From contig CANSAE010000003.1 of NCBI GenBank assembly GCA_947644595.1, forward strand, positions 1 to 64,000: DNA of 64,000 nt. Direction: 5' to 3'. The stretch comes from an uncultured Clostridia bacterium (lineage in GTDB: Bacteria; Bacillota; Clostridia; Oscillospirales; Oscillospiraceae). The notes beneath the pieces were generated by a model. The model saw only the letters and a program-made list of their open reading frames with translations, did not search any database and was not told the DNA's origin. Shown in pieces: positions 16,770 through 23,980 of this stretch; position 1 is the first letter of the stretch, and every line of letters starts with the position of its first letter. A program made the position numbers and the translations under genes.

Positions 16770-17801
16770 ATGCGGAAAACATGGAAACAAGGCCTGCTGA
16801 GTACGGCGCTGGCGCTGCTGGTGCTGGGAACGGTGCAGGCAACGGCCTTTGCGAGAGAACTGGTCCCGGTGGGCCGCGCTGTGGGCATCGACGTGACCAT
16901 CGACGGCGTGATGGTGGCAGGTGTGAGCGAGGTAGAGACCGCGGACGGCAGAATTTCCCCGGCAGGACAGGCGGGCGTCCTGCCGGGGGATTTCATCGTC
17001 AAGCTGGGGGCAGAGCCGGTGCACTGTCTGAAGGATTTTTCGGACATTGCCCAGACGCTGACGGAAGAACCGGTGGCACTGACCGTGGTCCGGCAGGAGA
17101 AACAGACGCAGCTGACGGTCTGTCCGGTGCTGAATGCCGAGGGAAAGTATCAGCTGGGACTGTGGCTGCGTGACGGGATCAAAGGCATCGGCACCGTCAC
17201 CTATTATGACCCCGAGACCGGGGCATACGGTGCCCTGGGCCACGGCATCAACGACGTGGACAGCGGCAGTCTCCTTCCCCTGAGCGCGGGAGAAATTTAT
17301 GATGCCTCCATCGTGGGGGTGGTAAAGGGCCAGCCGGGCACGCCGGGGGAGCTGACGGGCGTGTTTGAAGGCGGTAAGGTCTGCGGGCAGGTGGCGGGAA
17401 ATACCGTATACGGCATTTTTGGGCAGTATGACGGTGTTCCCGACGGCTGCGGAGATGCGCTCTCCTGCGGAGAAATGGGGGAAGCGCAGCCCGGCAAAGC
17501 TACGATTTTGTCCACGGTGGACGGGACCTCCGTGCAGGAATTTGACATCCAAATCGACCGGGTGTTCCGGGAAAACGGCGAAGAACGCTTTTTGCTCTCC
17601 GTGACCGATGAGGCCCTGCTGGAAGCCACCGGCGGTATTGTCCAAGGCATGAGCGGCAGTCCGATCCTGCAAAACGGCAAGCTCATCGGTGCGGTGACCC
17701 ATGTGCTCACCAACGACCCCACCAAGGGCTACGGCCTGTGCATCCAGTCCATGCTGGCTGCGGCGACGGATACCCTGGACGCACTGGACCCCGCGGCGTA
17801 A
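16770..17801 (+). CDS. spoIVB: SpoIVB peptidase (sporulation signalling serine protease, S55)
   Basis: SpoIVB is secreted by the forespore and triggers pro-SigK processing by SpoIVFB. Residues about 8-28 form a signal/anchor, followed by a PDZ domain (residues about 38-110, with QAGVLPGDFIVKLG) and the S55 protease domain. Catalytic residues visible are His158 in GALGHGIND, Ser294 in QGMSGSPIL and a probable Asp315 in TNDPTKG. The length (343 residues) is somewhat shorter than in Bacillus. In many Firmicutes spo0A follows directly; here two genes and about 4 kb lie between them. Confidence 0.95.
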   Translation: MRKTWKQGLLSTALALLVLGTVQATAFARELVPVGRAVGIDVTIDGVMVAGVSEVETADGRISPAGQAGVLPGDFIVKLGAEPVHCLKDFSDIAQTLTEEPVALTVVRQEKQTQLTVCPVLNAEGKYQLGLWLRDGIKGIGTVTYYDPETGAYGALGHGINDVDSGSLLPLSAGEIYDASIVGVVKGQPGTPGELTGVFEGGKVCGQVAGNTVYGIFGQYDGVPDGCGDALSCGEMGEAQPGKATILSTVDGTSVQEFDIQIDRVFRENGEERFLLSVTDEALLEATGGIVQGMSGSPILQNGKLIGAVTHVLTNDPTKGYGLCIQSMLAAATDTLDALDPAA

Positions 17802-17804
17802 CAA

Positions 17805-17840
17805 CAAACAGACGAGGCCGTGAGGTCTCGTCTGTTTTCA
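17805..17840. terminator. Bidirectional terminator between spoIVB and fprA
   Basis: AACAGACGAG pairs with CTCGTCTGTT, with a TTTTC run to the right and A-rich sequence to the left. Confidence 0.85.
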
Positions 17841-17851
17841 AAATTATACGT

Positions 17852-19048
17852 TCATATCGTTTTGACGATGGCTTCCGCCAAAGTGTCTAAGTCGGCGGTC
17901 TGCGTGTCCTTAGGCGCGCAGAGGATGGACATGCCTTCTTCCAGCACGGTCAGGTCCTTGCAGGGAGCGAGGATATCCGCCATGGACTTTTTCGACATAG
18001 GCGCCCAGGAACCGCTTTCCATCAGGGCCACGGTGCGCTTTTGCAGATTGTGGTTCACCAGATCGTGCAAAAGATCCTCCATTTTCACAAAGCACTTGCC
18101 GTTGTACGTGGGGGAGGCGAACACCAGATGGCTGTAACGGAAGCAGGCGGCCACAATGTCTGCCGCCGGGGTGACGGACACGTCGTACACCGTGGTATTC
18201 ACGCCCTTGTCCCGCAGACGGCAGGCCAGCACATCCGCGGCGTTGGCGGTGTTGCCGTACACGGACGCATAAGCGATGACCACACCGGGCTCCTCCGGCG
18301 TATAGCTGCTCCAGTGGTCATATTTTTCCAAAATCGACCCCAGGTCTTGCCGCCACACAAAACCGTGAAGGGGGCAGAGCATCTGAATGTCCAGACCGCC
18401 GGCCTTTTTCAGCAGCGACTGCACCTGCGGGCCATATTTGCCTACGATATTGGTGTAATACCGCCGGGCCTCATCCAGGTGGTCCCGGAAAAAGTCCACC
18501 TCGTCGGCAAACAGCGCGCCATTGAGGGCGCCGAAGGTACCAAAGGCGTCTGCGGTGAACAAAATTTTCGCGGTCTCGTCGTAGGTGACCATCACTTCCG
18601 GCCAGTGGACCATGGGCGCCATAACGAAGCGGAAGCGGTGCTTGCCGGTGGAGAATTCCGTGGTCTCGTCCACCACCAGCGTCCGGCTGAAATCTGTGCC
18701 GGGGAAGTAGTTTTTCAGCTGGGTGAGCACTTTATTGTTGGTGACCACCGTCGTTTCCGGGCGGCGCAGCAGCAGTTCGCCGATGGTGCCGGCGTGGTCC
18801 GGCTCCATATGCTGAATGATGAGATAATCCAGCGCCCGGCCGGCCAGAACATGGTCGATGTTTTCAAAAAATACCCGGCTCACGGCAGTGTCCACCGTGT
18901 CGAACAGGGCGGTCTTTTCATCCAGCAGCAGATAGCTGTTGTAAGACACGCCGTTGGGGATTTGATACACGCCCTCAAACAGCGCCAGCCGCCGGTCGTT
19001 CCCGCCGACCCAGGACAGGTCGTCAGTCACGTTTCTTGTGCAGTACAT
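17852..19048 (-). CDS. A-type flavoprotein (FprA/FDP family, O2 or NO reductase)
   Basis: A 398-residue flavodiiron protein. The N-terminal metallo-beta-lactamase-like domain carries the diiron ligands in QHMEPDHAG (HxExD), in VHWPEVM and in LCPLHGFVW. The C-terminal flavodoxin domain (about residues 255-398) has AYASVYGNTANAADVL for FMN and later FASPTYNGK. These enzymes reduce O2 to water or NO to N2O and protect anaerobes from oxidative or nitrosative stress. ATG 19048 follows AGGAGG; the frame continues upstream without a ribosome site. Confidence 0.94.
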   Translation of the reverse strand: MYCTRNVTDDLSWVGGNDRRLALFEGVYQIPNGVSYNSYLLLDEKTALFDTVDTAVSRVFFENIDHVLAGRALDYLIIQHMEPDHAGTIGELLLRRPETTVVTNNKVLTQLKNYFPGTDFSRTLVVDETTEFSTGKHRFRFVMAPMVHWPEVMVTYDETAKILFTADAFGTFGALNGALFADEVDFFRDHLDEARRYYTNIVGKYGPQVQSLLKKAGGLDIQMLCPLHGFVWRQDLGSILEKYDHWSSYTPEEPGVVIAYASVYGNTANAADVLACRLRDKGVNTTVYDVSVTPAADIVAACFRYSHLVFASPTYNGKCFVKMEDLLHDLVNHNLQKRTVALMESGSWAPMSKKSMADILAPCKDLTVLEEGMSILCAPKDTQTADLDTLAEAIVKTI

Positions 19049-19122
19049 AGTTGGTTCCTCCTGTATATGATGAATCCCTCTTTCAAACTCAAAGTATACC
19101 ACAACAGCAGGAAATGTAAAGA

Positions 19123-19151
19123 TTGGAATTGCCGGAAAAGGATGTTATAAT
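19123..19151 (+). promoter_or_regulatory. Promoter of the GTPase-NYN gene
   Basis: TTGGAA (19123-19128), 17-base spacer, TATAAT (19146-19151); the start codon is 27 bases downstream. Confidence 0.8.
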
Positions 19152-19178
19152 AAAAAAACAACGAGATGAGGAGACGCT

Positions 19179-21749
19179 ATGAAAGAACTGGTCGTGGGCA
19201 TCATGGCCCATGTGGATGCGGGAAAGACCACCTTGTCGGAGGCCCTGCTGTATCATACCGGCGCCATCCGGAAGCTGGGCCGGGTGGATCACCGGGACGC
19301 GTTTTTGGACACCCACAGTCTGGAACGGGAGCGGGGCATCACCATTTTTTCCAAGCAGGCCCGACTTACAACGGACACGCTGGCCCTGACACTTGTGGAC
19401 ACCCCCGGCCACGCGGATTTCGCTGCAGAGATGGAGCGGGTGCTTCCGGTGCTGGACTGCGCGATTCTGGTCATCAGCGGTACCGATGGGGTCCAGGCCC
19501 ACACGGAGACGGTCTGGCGGCTGCTGGAGCGGTATGGGGTGCCCGTGTTTTTGTTTGTGAATAAAATGGACCTGCCCGGGGCGGACCGGGCCGCACTGCT
19601 GGCGGGACTGCAAAGGGACCTGTCGGAAAACTGCCTGGATTTCTCCTCCGGGGAGGACCTGACGGAGGCGCTGGCCATGTGCGACGAGGCCCTGCTGGAG
19701 CGGTACATGGAGACCGGCGCGGTCACGGACGGTGATATCCGCGGGCTGATTTCCGAGCGGAAGCTCTTTCCCTGCTGGTTTGGTGCGGCATTGAAGCTGG
19801 AGGGCACGGCGGAATTTCTGGAGGGGCTGGAGCGATATACGTCCGCTCCGGAATATCCGGCGGAATTCGGCGCCCGGGTGTACAAAATCGCCCGGGACGA
19901 CCAGGGGAACCGCCTGACCTATCTGAAGCTCACCGGCGGCAGCTTGAAGGTGCGCGCGCCCATTGCGTATACGGACCGGAACGGAGAACGGGTGGAAGAA
20001 AAGGTCAGCCAGCTGCGGCTGTACTCCGGGGCGAAATTCGAGCCGGCGGAGGAGGTCCGTGCCGGTCAGGTCTGCGCCGTCCCCGGGCTGACGGGGACAT
20101 ATCCCGGACAGGGCCTGGGCGCCTGTCCCGACGCCGAGGCCCCGGTGCTCACGCCGGTGTTGTCCTACCGCATCGGCCTGCCGGCGGGCGTGGACGCCCG
20201 GGTGATGCTCCCCAGGCTCCGGGAACTGGAGGAGGAAGACCCCCTGCTGCACATCGTCTGGAACGAGGCCTTGCAGCAGATCCACGCCCAGCTCATGGGC
20301 GAGGTGCAAATTGAGGTGCTCAAGCGGCTCATCGCCGAGCGGTTCGACGTGGAGGTCACCGTGGACGAGGGGCGCATTTTGTACCGGGAGACCATCGCCG
20401 ACACCGTGGAGGGCGTGGGCCATTTCGAGCCATTGCGCCACTACGCGGAGGTGCATTTGCTGCTGGAGCCTCTGGAGCGGGGCAGCGGACTGGTGTTCGA
20501 TACCCGGTGCAGCGAGGACCTGCTGGACCGGAACTGGCAGCGGCTCATTTTGACGCATTTGATGGAAAAGCAGCACGTGGGCGTGCTCACCGGCGCGCCC
20601 ATCACGGACATGAAGCTCACGCTGATCGCCGGCCGGGCCCACGCCAAGCACACCGAGGGCGGCGACTTCCGCCAGGCCACCTACCGGGCGGTGCGTCAGG
20701 GCCTGATGCAGGCAGAAAGTGTGCTGCTGGAGCCCATCTACAGCTTCAAGCTGGACCTGCCCGCCGACCAGCTGGGCCGGGCCATCAACGACATCCGGGC
20801 CATGTCCGGCACCTTCCAGACCCCCGACGACTACGGCGAGACCGTCACCTTGACGGGCACGGCCCCGGTGTCCCTCATGCGCAGCTACCAGACGGAGGTG
20901 GCAGCCTATACCCGTGGCCGTGGCCGGCTGCGGGTGGCCCTGGCGGGATATGCCCCCTGCCATGACGCCCAAAAAGTCGTGGCGGAGGCTGCCTACGACC
21001 CGGAGCGGGACCTGGAAAACACCCCGGACTCCGTGTTCTGCGCCCACGGCGCGGGAGTCACGGTGAAATGGAACCAGGTGCCGGAATACATGCACCTGGA
21101 CAGCGGCCTGACCCGCCGGGAAATGGCGGACGCGCCACTGGAGCCCCGGATATACACCCGGAACCTGAACATCGACGACAAAGAGCTGGAAGCCATCATG
21201 GAGCGGGAGTTCGGCGCCATCAGGCGGCCTCAGTACCGCAGCGCGAAGCAGGAAATGCAGCTGGAGCGCATGGCGGCCCCCACGCCCCGGAAGGACTACG
21301 TCATCGTGGACGGATATAATATGATTTTCGCTTGGGACCTGCTGAAAGCTCTGGCGGAGCACGACCTGGATGCCGCCCGGCTGAAGCTCATTGACACGCT
21401 GGCCCAGTACCGGGCGTTCCGGGACTGCGAACTGGTGCTGGTATTCGACGCATACCGGGTGAAGGGCGGCACCGGCTCCCGGTTCGACCGCCACGGCGTC
21501 CACGTGGTGTTCACCAGGGAAAACGAGAGCGGTGACCTGTACATCGAGAAGCTGGCCAATTCCATCGGCCGGAACTACCGGGTAAAGGTGGCCACCTCCG
21601 ACGCACTCATCCAATTGTCCGCCCTGCGGTCCGGCATTCTGCGCATTTCCGCCCGGGAATTCGGCATGGAGGTGCAGGGCGTTTTGGACCAAATCGGTGA
21701 CGTTATCGAAAAAACCCTGCCGAAAGACAAAAATCTTCCGGGAAGGTAA
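19179..21749 (+). CDS. TetM-like translational GTPase fused to a YacP/Rae1-like NYN nuclease domain
   Basis: An 856-residue protein. Residues 1-650 resemble ribosomal-protection proteins and EF-G: G1 AHVDAGKTT (10-18), RERGIT, G3 DTPGHADF, G4 NKMD, then domains II-V. The last 155 residues are a separate NYN domain of the YacP/Rae1 type: YVIVDGYNMIFAW with candidate catalytic Asp711, then LVLVFDAYRV, TRENESGDLYIEKL and VKVATSDALIQ. Rae1 cuts mRNA in the ribosomal A site, and TetM-like GTPases bind the same site. A role in ribosome rescue or mRNA surveillance is therefore inferred. Tetracycline resistance is possible but unproven. Confidence 0.88.
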   Translation: MKELVVGIMAHVDAGKTTLSEALLYHTGAIRKLGRVDHRDAFLDTHSLERERGITIFSKQARLTTDTLALTLVDTPGHADFAAEMERVLPVLDCAILVISGTDGVQAHTETVWRLLERYGVPVFLFVNKMDLPGADRAALLAGLQRDLSENCLDFSSGEDLTEALAMCDEALLERYMETGAVTDGDIRGLISERKLFPCWFGAALKLEGTAEFLEGLERYTSAPEYPAEFGARVYKIARDDQGNRLTYLKLTGGSLKVRAPIAYTDRNGERVEEKVSQLRLYSGAKFEPAEEVRAGQVCAVPGLTGTYPGQGLGACPDAEAPVLTPVLSYRIGLPAGVDARVMLPRLRELEEEDPLLHIVWNEALQQIHAQLMGEVQIEVLKRLIAERFDVEVTVDEGRILYRETIADTVEGVGHFEPLRHYAEVHLLLEPLERGSGLVFDTRCSEDLLDRNWQRLILTHLMEKQHVGVLTGAPITDMKLTLIAGRAHAKHTEGGDFRQATYRAVRQGLMQAESVLLEPIYSFKLDLPADQLGRAINDIRAMSGTFQTPDDYGETVTLTGTAPVSLMRSYQTEVAAYTRGRGRLRVALAGYAPCHDAQKVVAEAAYDPERDLENTPDSVFCAHGAGVTVKWNQVPEYMHLDSGLTRREMADAPLEPRIYTRNLNIDDKELEAIMEREFGAIRRPQYRSAKQEMQLERMAAPTPRKDYVIVDGYNMIFAWDLLKALAEHDLDAARLKLIDTLAQYRAFRDCELVLVFDAYRVKGGTGSRFDRHGVHVVFTRENESGDLYIEKLANSIGRNYRVKVATSDALIQLSALRSGILRISAREFGMEVQGVLDQIGDVIEKTLPKDKNLPGR

Positions 21750-21751
21750 AA

Positions 21752-21790
21752 AAACGCCCCCGTCCGCTTTTGGCGGATGGGGGCATATTT
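21752..21790 (+). terminator. Terminator of the GTPase-NYN gene
   Basis: GCCCCCGTCCGC pairs with GCGGATGGGGGC just after the stop. The downstream T-run is weak (ATATTTTGTG), while the upstream side is A-rich. Confidence 0.7.
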
Positions 21791-21943
21791 TGTGATTCGG
21801 TGACGAAAAATGACAAATACGAAATTGCTTGTATTTCGTTGCCCTGTGGGAGATTTTGTCAAAAAAGGCGGAACAAAGGTTCATCTTGTTGAAAAAAGGC
21901 GGATAATGTCGATGAAAAGTTTCCTTTTTTTACCAATTTGTTA

Positions 21944-21972
21944 TTGAAATACGACAATTCGATGTGTACAAT
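21944..21972 (+). promoter_or_regulatory. SigA-type promoter of spo0A
   Basis: TTGAAA (21944-21949), 17-base spacer, TACAAT (21967-21972). The spacer contains ACGACAATTCGA, which only partly resembles a 0A box (TTCGACA), so autoregulation is not supported strongly. Confidence 0.65.
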
Positions 21973-22048
21973 CATACATAGCGAAACGGCATTCAAGGCG
22001 TACATACATAAATGCTCGCCGTTAATCAAGATTTGGAGGAAGAAAGTT

Positions 22049-22822
22049 ATGGAAACCAGAATACGCGTCCTGGTCGCCGATCCGGACGAAGGCTTCCGGG
22101 CAATCATGAAAGACGTGATTGCCGAAGAGGAGGACATGCTGCTTGTCGGCGAGACATCAGACGGGTTGGAGACCCTTGCGATGGTAGAGCAGTACAAGCC
22201 TGATATTGTAGTGATGGAACTGATGCTGACCAAGCTGGACGGGCTGGGCGTGCTGAGAAAGCTGCCGGAGCTGAATTTCGCCGGCGATGTGGTGGTCGCT
22301 TCCGCGTTCAACAACAATAATACCTACACGGATTGCTGCAACCTGGGAGCTGCCTATTTTATGCCCAAGCCCCTGGACCACATGTCCCTGCTGTACAAAA
22401 TGCGGGAGATCCGGGCGAATAAAAGCCTTCGGATCGTGAGCGCTCCGGCGGCTCCTGCCCCCACGCTGGAAGCCATGGTCACGGACATCATCCATGAGAT
22501 CGGCGTTCCGGCCCACATCAAGGGCTATCAGTATCTGCGGGAGGCCATTGTGCTGACGGTGAACGATATGGACATGCTCAGCGGCGTGACTAAGGTGCTG
22601 TATCCCGCAGTGGCGAAGAAGTTCAACACCACCTCCTCCCGGGTGGAGCGTGCCATCCGCCACGCCATAGAGGTGGCATGGGACCGGGGTGATGTGGAAG
22701 TGCTGCAAAAGTTTTTTGGCTACACCGTCTCGGGCATCAAAGGGAAGCCCACCAACAGCGAGTTTATCGCCATGATCGCCGACCGTCTGGTGCTCAGACG
22801 GCGGGCCATTCAGGGCGAGTGA
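22049..22822 (+). CDS. spo0A: Spo0A sporulation master regulator with atypical receiver
   Basis: Response regulator that commits the cell to sporulation. The C-terminal effector domain is intact (ITKVLYP-like [48 protein letters not shown]). The receiver is odd. The phospho-acceptor Asp of Bacillus Spo0A (VLDIIMP) aligns with Glu57 (VVMELML), and the second Asp of the acidic pocket aligns with Pro12 (VADPDE). The switch Thr aligns with Ser, while the conserved Lys of the KP pair is kept (MPKPLD). The start ATG 22049 follows GGAGGA. Control by phosphorelay may be changed or lost. Confidence 0.93.
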   Translation: METRIRVLVADPDEGFRAIMKDVIAEEEDMLLVGETSDGLETLAMVEQYKPDIVVMELMLTKLDGLGVLRKLPELNFAGDVVVASAFNNNNTYTDCCNLGAAYFMPKPLDHMSLLYKMREIRANKSLRIVSAPAAPAPTLEAMVTDIIHEIGVPAHIKGYQYLREAIVLTVNDMDMLSGVTKVLYPAVAKKFNTTSSRVERAIRHAIEVAWDRGDVEVLQKFFGYTVSGIKGKPTNSEFIAMIADRLVLRRRAIQGE

Positions 22823-22841
22823 AAAGGAAAAATTTGGAAGT

Positions 22842-22877
22842 ATCCGCTCCCGGCCCCCAACGGGAGCGGATTTTTTA
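22842..22877 (+). terminator. Terminator of spo0A
   Basis: ATCCGCTCCCG pairs with CGGGAGCGGAT, followed by TTTTTT. Confidence 0.92.
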
Positions 22878-22997
22878 ATGCCCTGATGGCATGAAACAGG
22901 CTGTTAGTGGGCATCCCTATATAGGGTAACCCTAAAAAGGGGAAATGTAATTTGTTAGAACCTTTGCTATAATGACATGGCAAAGGAGGGTTGACAG

Positions 22998-23177
22998 ATG
23001 TACAGTCCAGAATTAGAGCCCCAAAAATTATGGGGCAATATGCACGTTATTGCGATTGTATTAGATTTACTGGATAATCTGGCGATGGAACAGGAATTTT
23101 CAGAACGCTTACATGAACTTTCTGAGCAAGCGTGGGAGTCCTTTCCGTGTTGTTTTACAATAGAGTATCCAGAGTAA
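22998..23177 (+). CDS. AT-rich 59-residue small protein, unknown
   Basis: A short frame with a strong ribosome site (AAAGGAGGG, 7 bases before ATG 22998) and a TATAAT box at about 22971. The product (MYSPELEPQKLWGNMHVIAI...) is acidic, has a hydrophobic heptad-like middle (VIAIVLDLLDNLAM) and a CC pair near the end. I do not recognise it. Codon use is AT-rich, unlike the GC-rich genes on both sides, which suggests recent acquisition. It is followed at once by palindromic repeats. No antitoxin-like or toxin-like motif is visible. Confidence 0.6.
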   Translation: MYSPELEPQKLWGNMHVIAIVLDLLDNLAMEQEFSERLHELSEQAWESFPCCFTIEYPE

Positions 23178-23179
23178 CC

Positions 23180-23203
23180 GTAGGGGCGGGTTCTAAACCC
23201 GCC
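23180..23203 (+). repeat. Short palindromic repeat B, copy 1
   Basis: GTAGGGGCGGGTTCTAAACC and following CGCC form a GGCGGGTT/AACCCGCC hairpin. Related copies lie at 43584-43608, 56156-56182 (inverted) and 49433-49458 (diverged, inverted). Confidence 0.8.
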
Positions 23204-23211
23204 TGTTCTTT

Positions 23212-23350
23212 CAGCCTTCCCCCCTGTGGGGGGAAGGTGGCACGGCGCAAGCCGTGACGGATGAGGGGTTCCCAAACAGAAGCATCATCCAAGAACCCCT
23301 CACCCGCCCCCTGCGGGGGCACCCTCCCCCCCCCATAGGGGGGAGGGCTT
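23212..23350 (+). repeat. Complex palindromic intergenic repeat C
   Basis: A run of nested hairpins: CCTTCCCCCC/GGGGGGAAGG, CACGGC/GCCGTG, then GATGAGGGGTTC mirrored by GAACCCCTCACC, GCCCCC/GGGGGC, and CCTCCCCCCC/GGGGGGAGG. No coding frame is credible. This type of element is dispersed in gut Firmicutes genomes. It may be a non-autonomous mobile element or REP-like sequence. Confidence 0.65.
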
Positions 23351-23410
23351 CCGCCCCTTGTGAATCCCCTGCAATGTCGGTCTACAGTCAACCTGAACAG
23401 GTGCCGAATC

Positions 23411-23561
23411 GACTGACTGTAGTTTGACTTCCCGGGGATTCCAAAGGGCGGTAGCCCTTTGGTCGTTTCAAGGGGTTCTGGGGGGAAAACGAAATCCCCC
23501 CAGCGCTTTTCTTTGGGATCGGAAACCCGTTTCTTTTCGCGCGAAAAGAAATGGGTTTGCA
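23411..23561 (+). repeat. Dispersed 151-base repeat A, copy 1
   Basis: Nearly identical in sequence, length and orientation to 36090-36240. It contains GGGGGG..CCCCCC arms and ends in a long inverted repeat (AACCCGTTTCTTTTC against GAAAAGAAATGGGTT with a GCGC centre). It is non-coding. The whole stretch 22878-23612 holds the small gene at 22998 and repeats B, C and A, and nothing else I can support. Confidence 0.85.
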
Positions 23562-23612
23562 TCTCCGCACCAAGATACGCAAAAATCTTAAAAAAGAACA
23601 AACTTTACAAAA

Positions 23613-23650
23613 CAAAAAAACAGGCGCCCCGCAATTGCGGGGCGCCTGTT
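23613..23650 (-). terminator. Terminator of rpmE
   Basis: ACAGGCGCCCCGCA pairs perfectly with TGCGGGGCGCCTGT, followed on the left-going strand by TTTTTTTG. Confidence 0.93.
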
Positions 23651-23674
23651 TTATCGTTTCCGACAGCCTCGGCC

Positions 23675-23875
23675 TTACTTCGTGCCGTAGCGCTTGTTGA
23701 ACTTATCCACGCGGCCACTGGTATCCACCAGCTTCTGCTTGCCGGTGTAGAACGGGTGGCACTTGGCGCAGATCTCCACAGTGATGTCCTTCTTGGTGGA
23801 GCCAGTCTCATACACCGCACCGCAGGCGCAGCGGATGGTGGTGGGCTGATAATCGGGATGGATGCCTTCCTTCAT
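23675..23875 (-). CDS. rpmE: 50S ribosomal protein L31, zinc-binding type
   Basis: A 66-residue ribosomal protein. It has the zinc ligands of the C+ form (CACG and CAKC pairs, residues about 16-40) and the family ending [25 protein letters not shown]. It is monocistronic, with a GGAG site before ATG and its own terminator. Zinc-type L31 is usually the form made when zinc is sufficient. No C-minus paralogue is in the window. Confidence 0.97.
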   Translation of the reverse strand: MKEGIHPDYQPTTIRCACGAVYETGSTKKDITVEICAKCHPFYTGKQKLVDTSGRVDKFNKRYGTK

Positions 23876-23980
23876 GGTGATTCTCCTTTAACAAAGCTAT
23901 CTTGAGTACATAAAATCATGTGGTTACAAGATGCAACAGGGATTGTATCATATAATTTCACGAATTGCAAGCCTTGTTTT

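Noticed and set aside
19179..21749. Acquired tetracycline-resistance gene tet(M)
   Set aside because: The GTPase is related to that group, but the C-terminal NYN domain, GC-rich codon use and lack of mobile elements argue for a chromosomal factor; resistance is not shown.
19089..21884. 931-codon leftward frame antisense to the GTPase-NYN gene
   Set aside because: The rightward frame has full family motifs. The antisense frame is a by-product of high GC at third positions and has no ribosome site or known domain.
21944..21972. 0A box in the spo0A promoter
   Set aside because: ACGACAATTCGA matches the 7-base box only in part; calling autoregulation would go beyond the sequence.
23212..23350. 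CRISPR array
   Set aside because: The repeats are nested palindromes of different sequence, without regular spacing or spacers; no cas gene is in the window.
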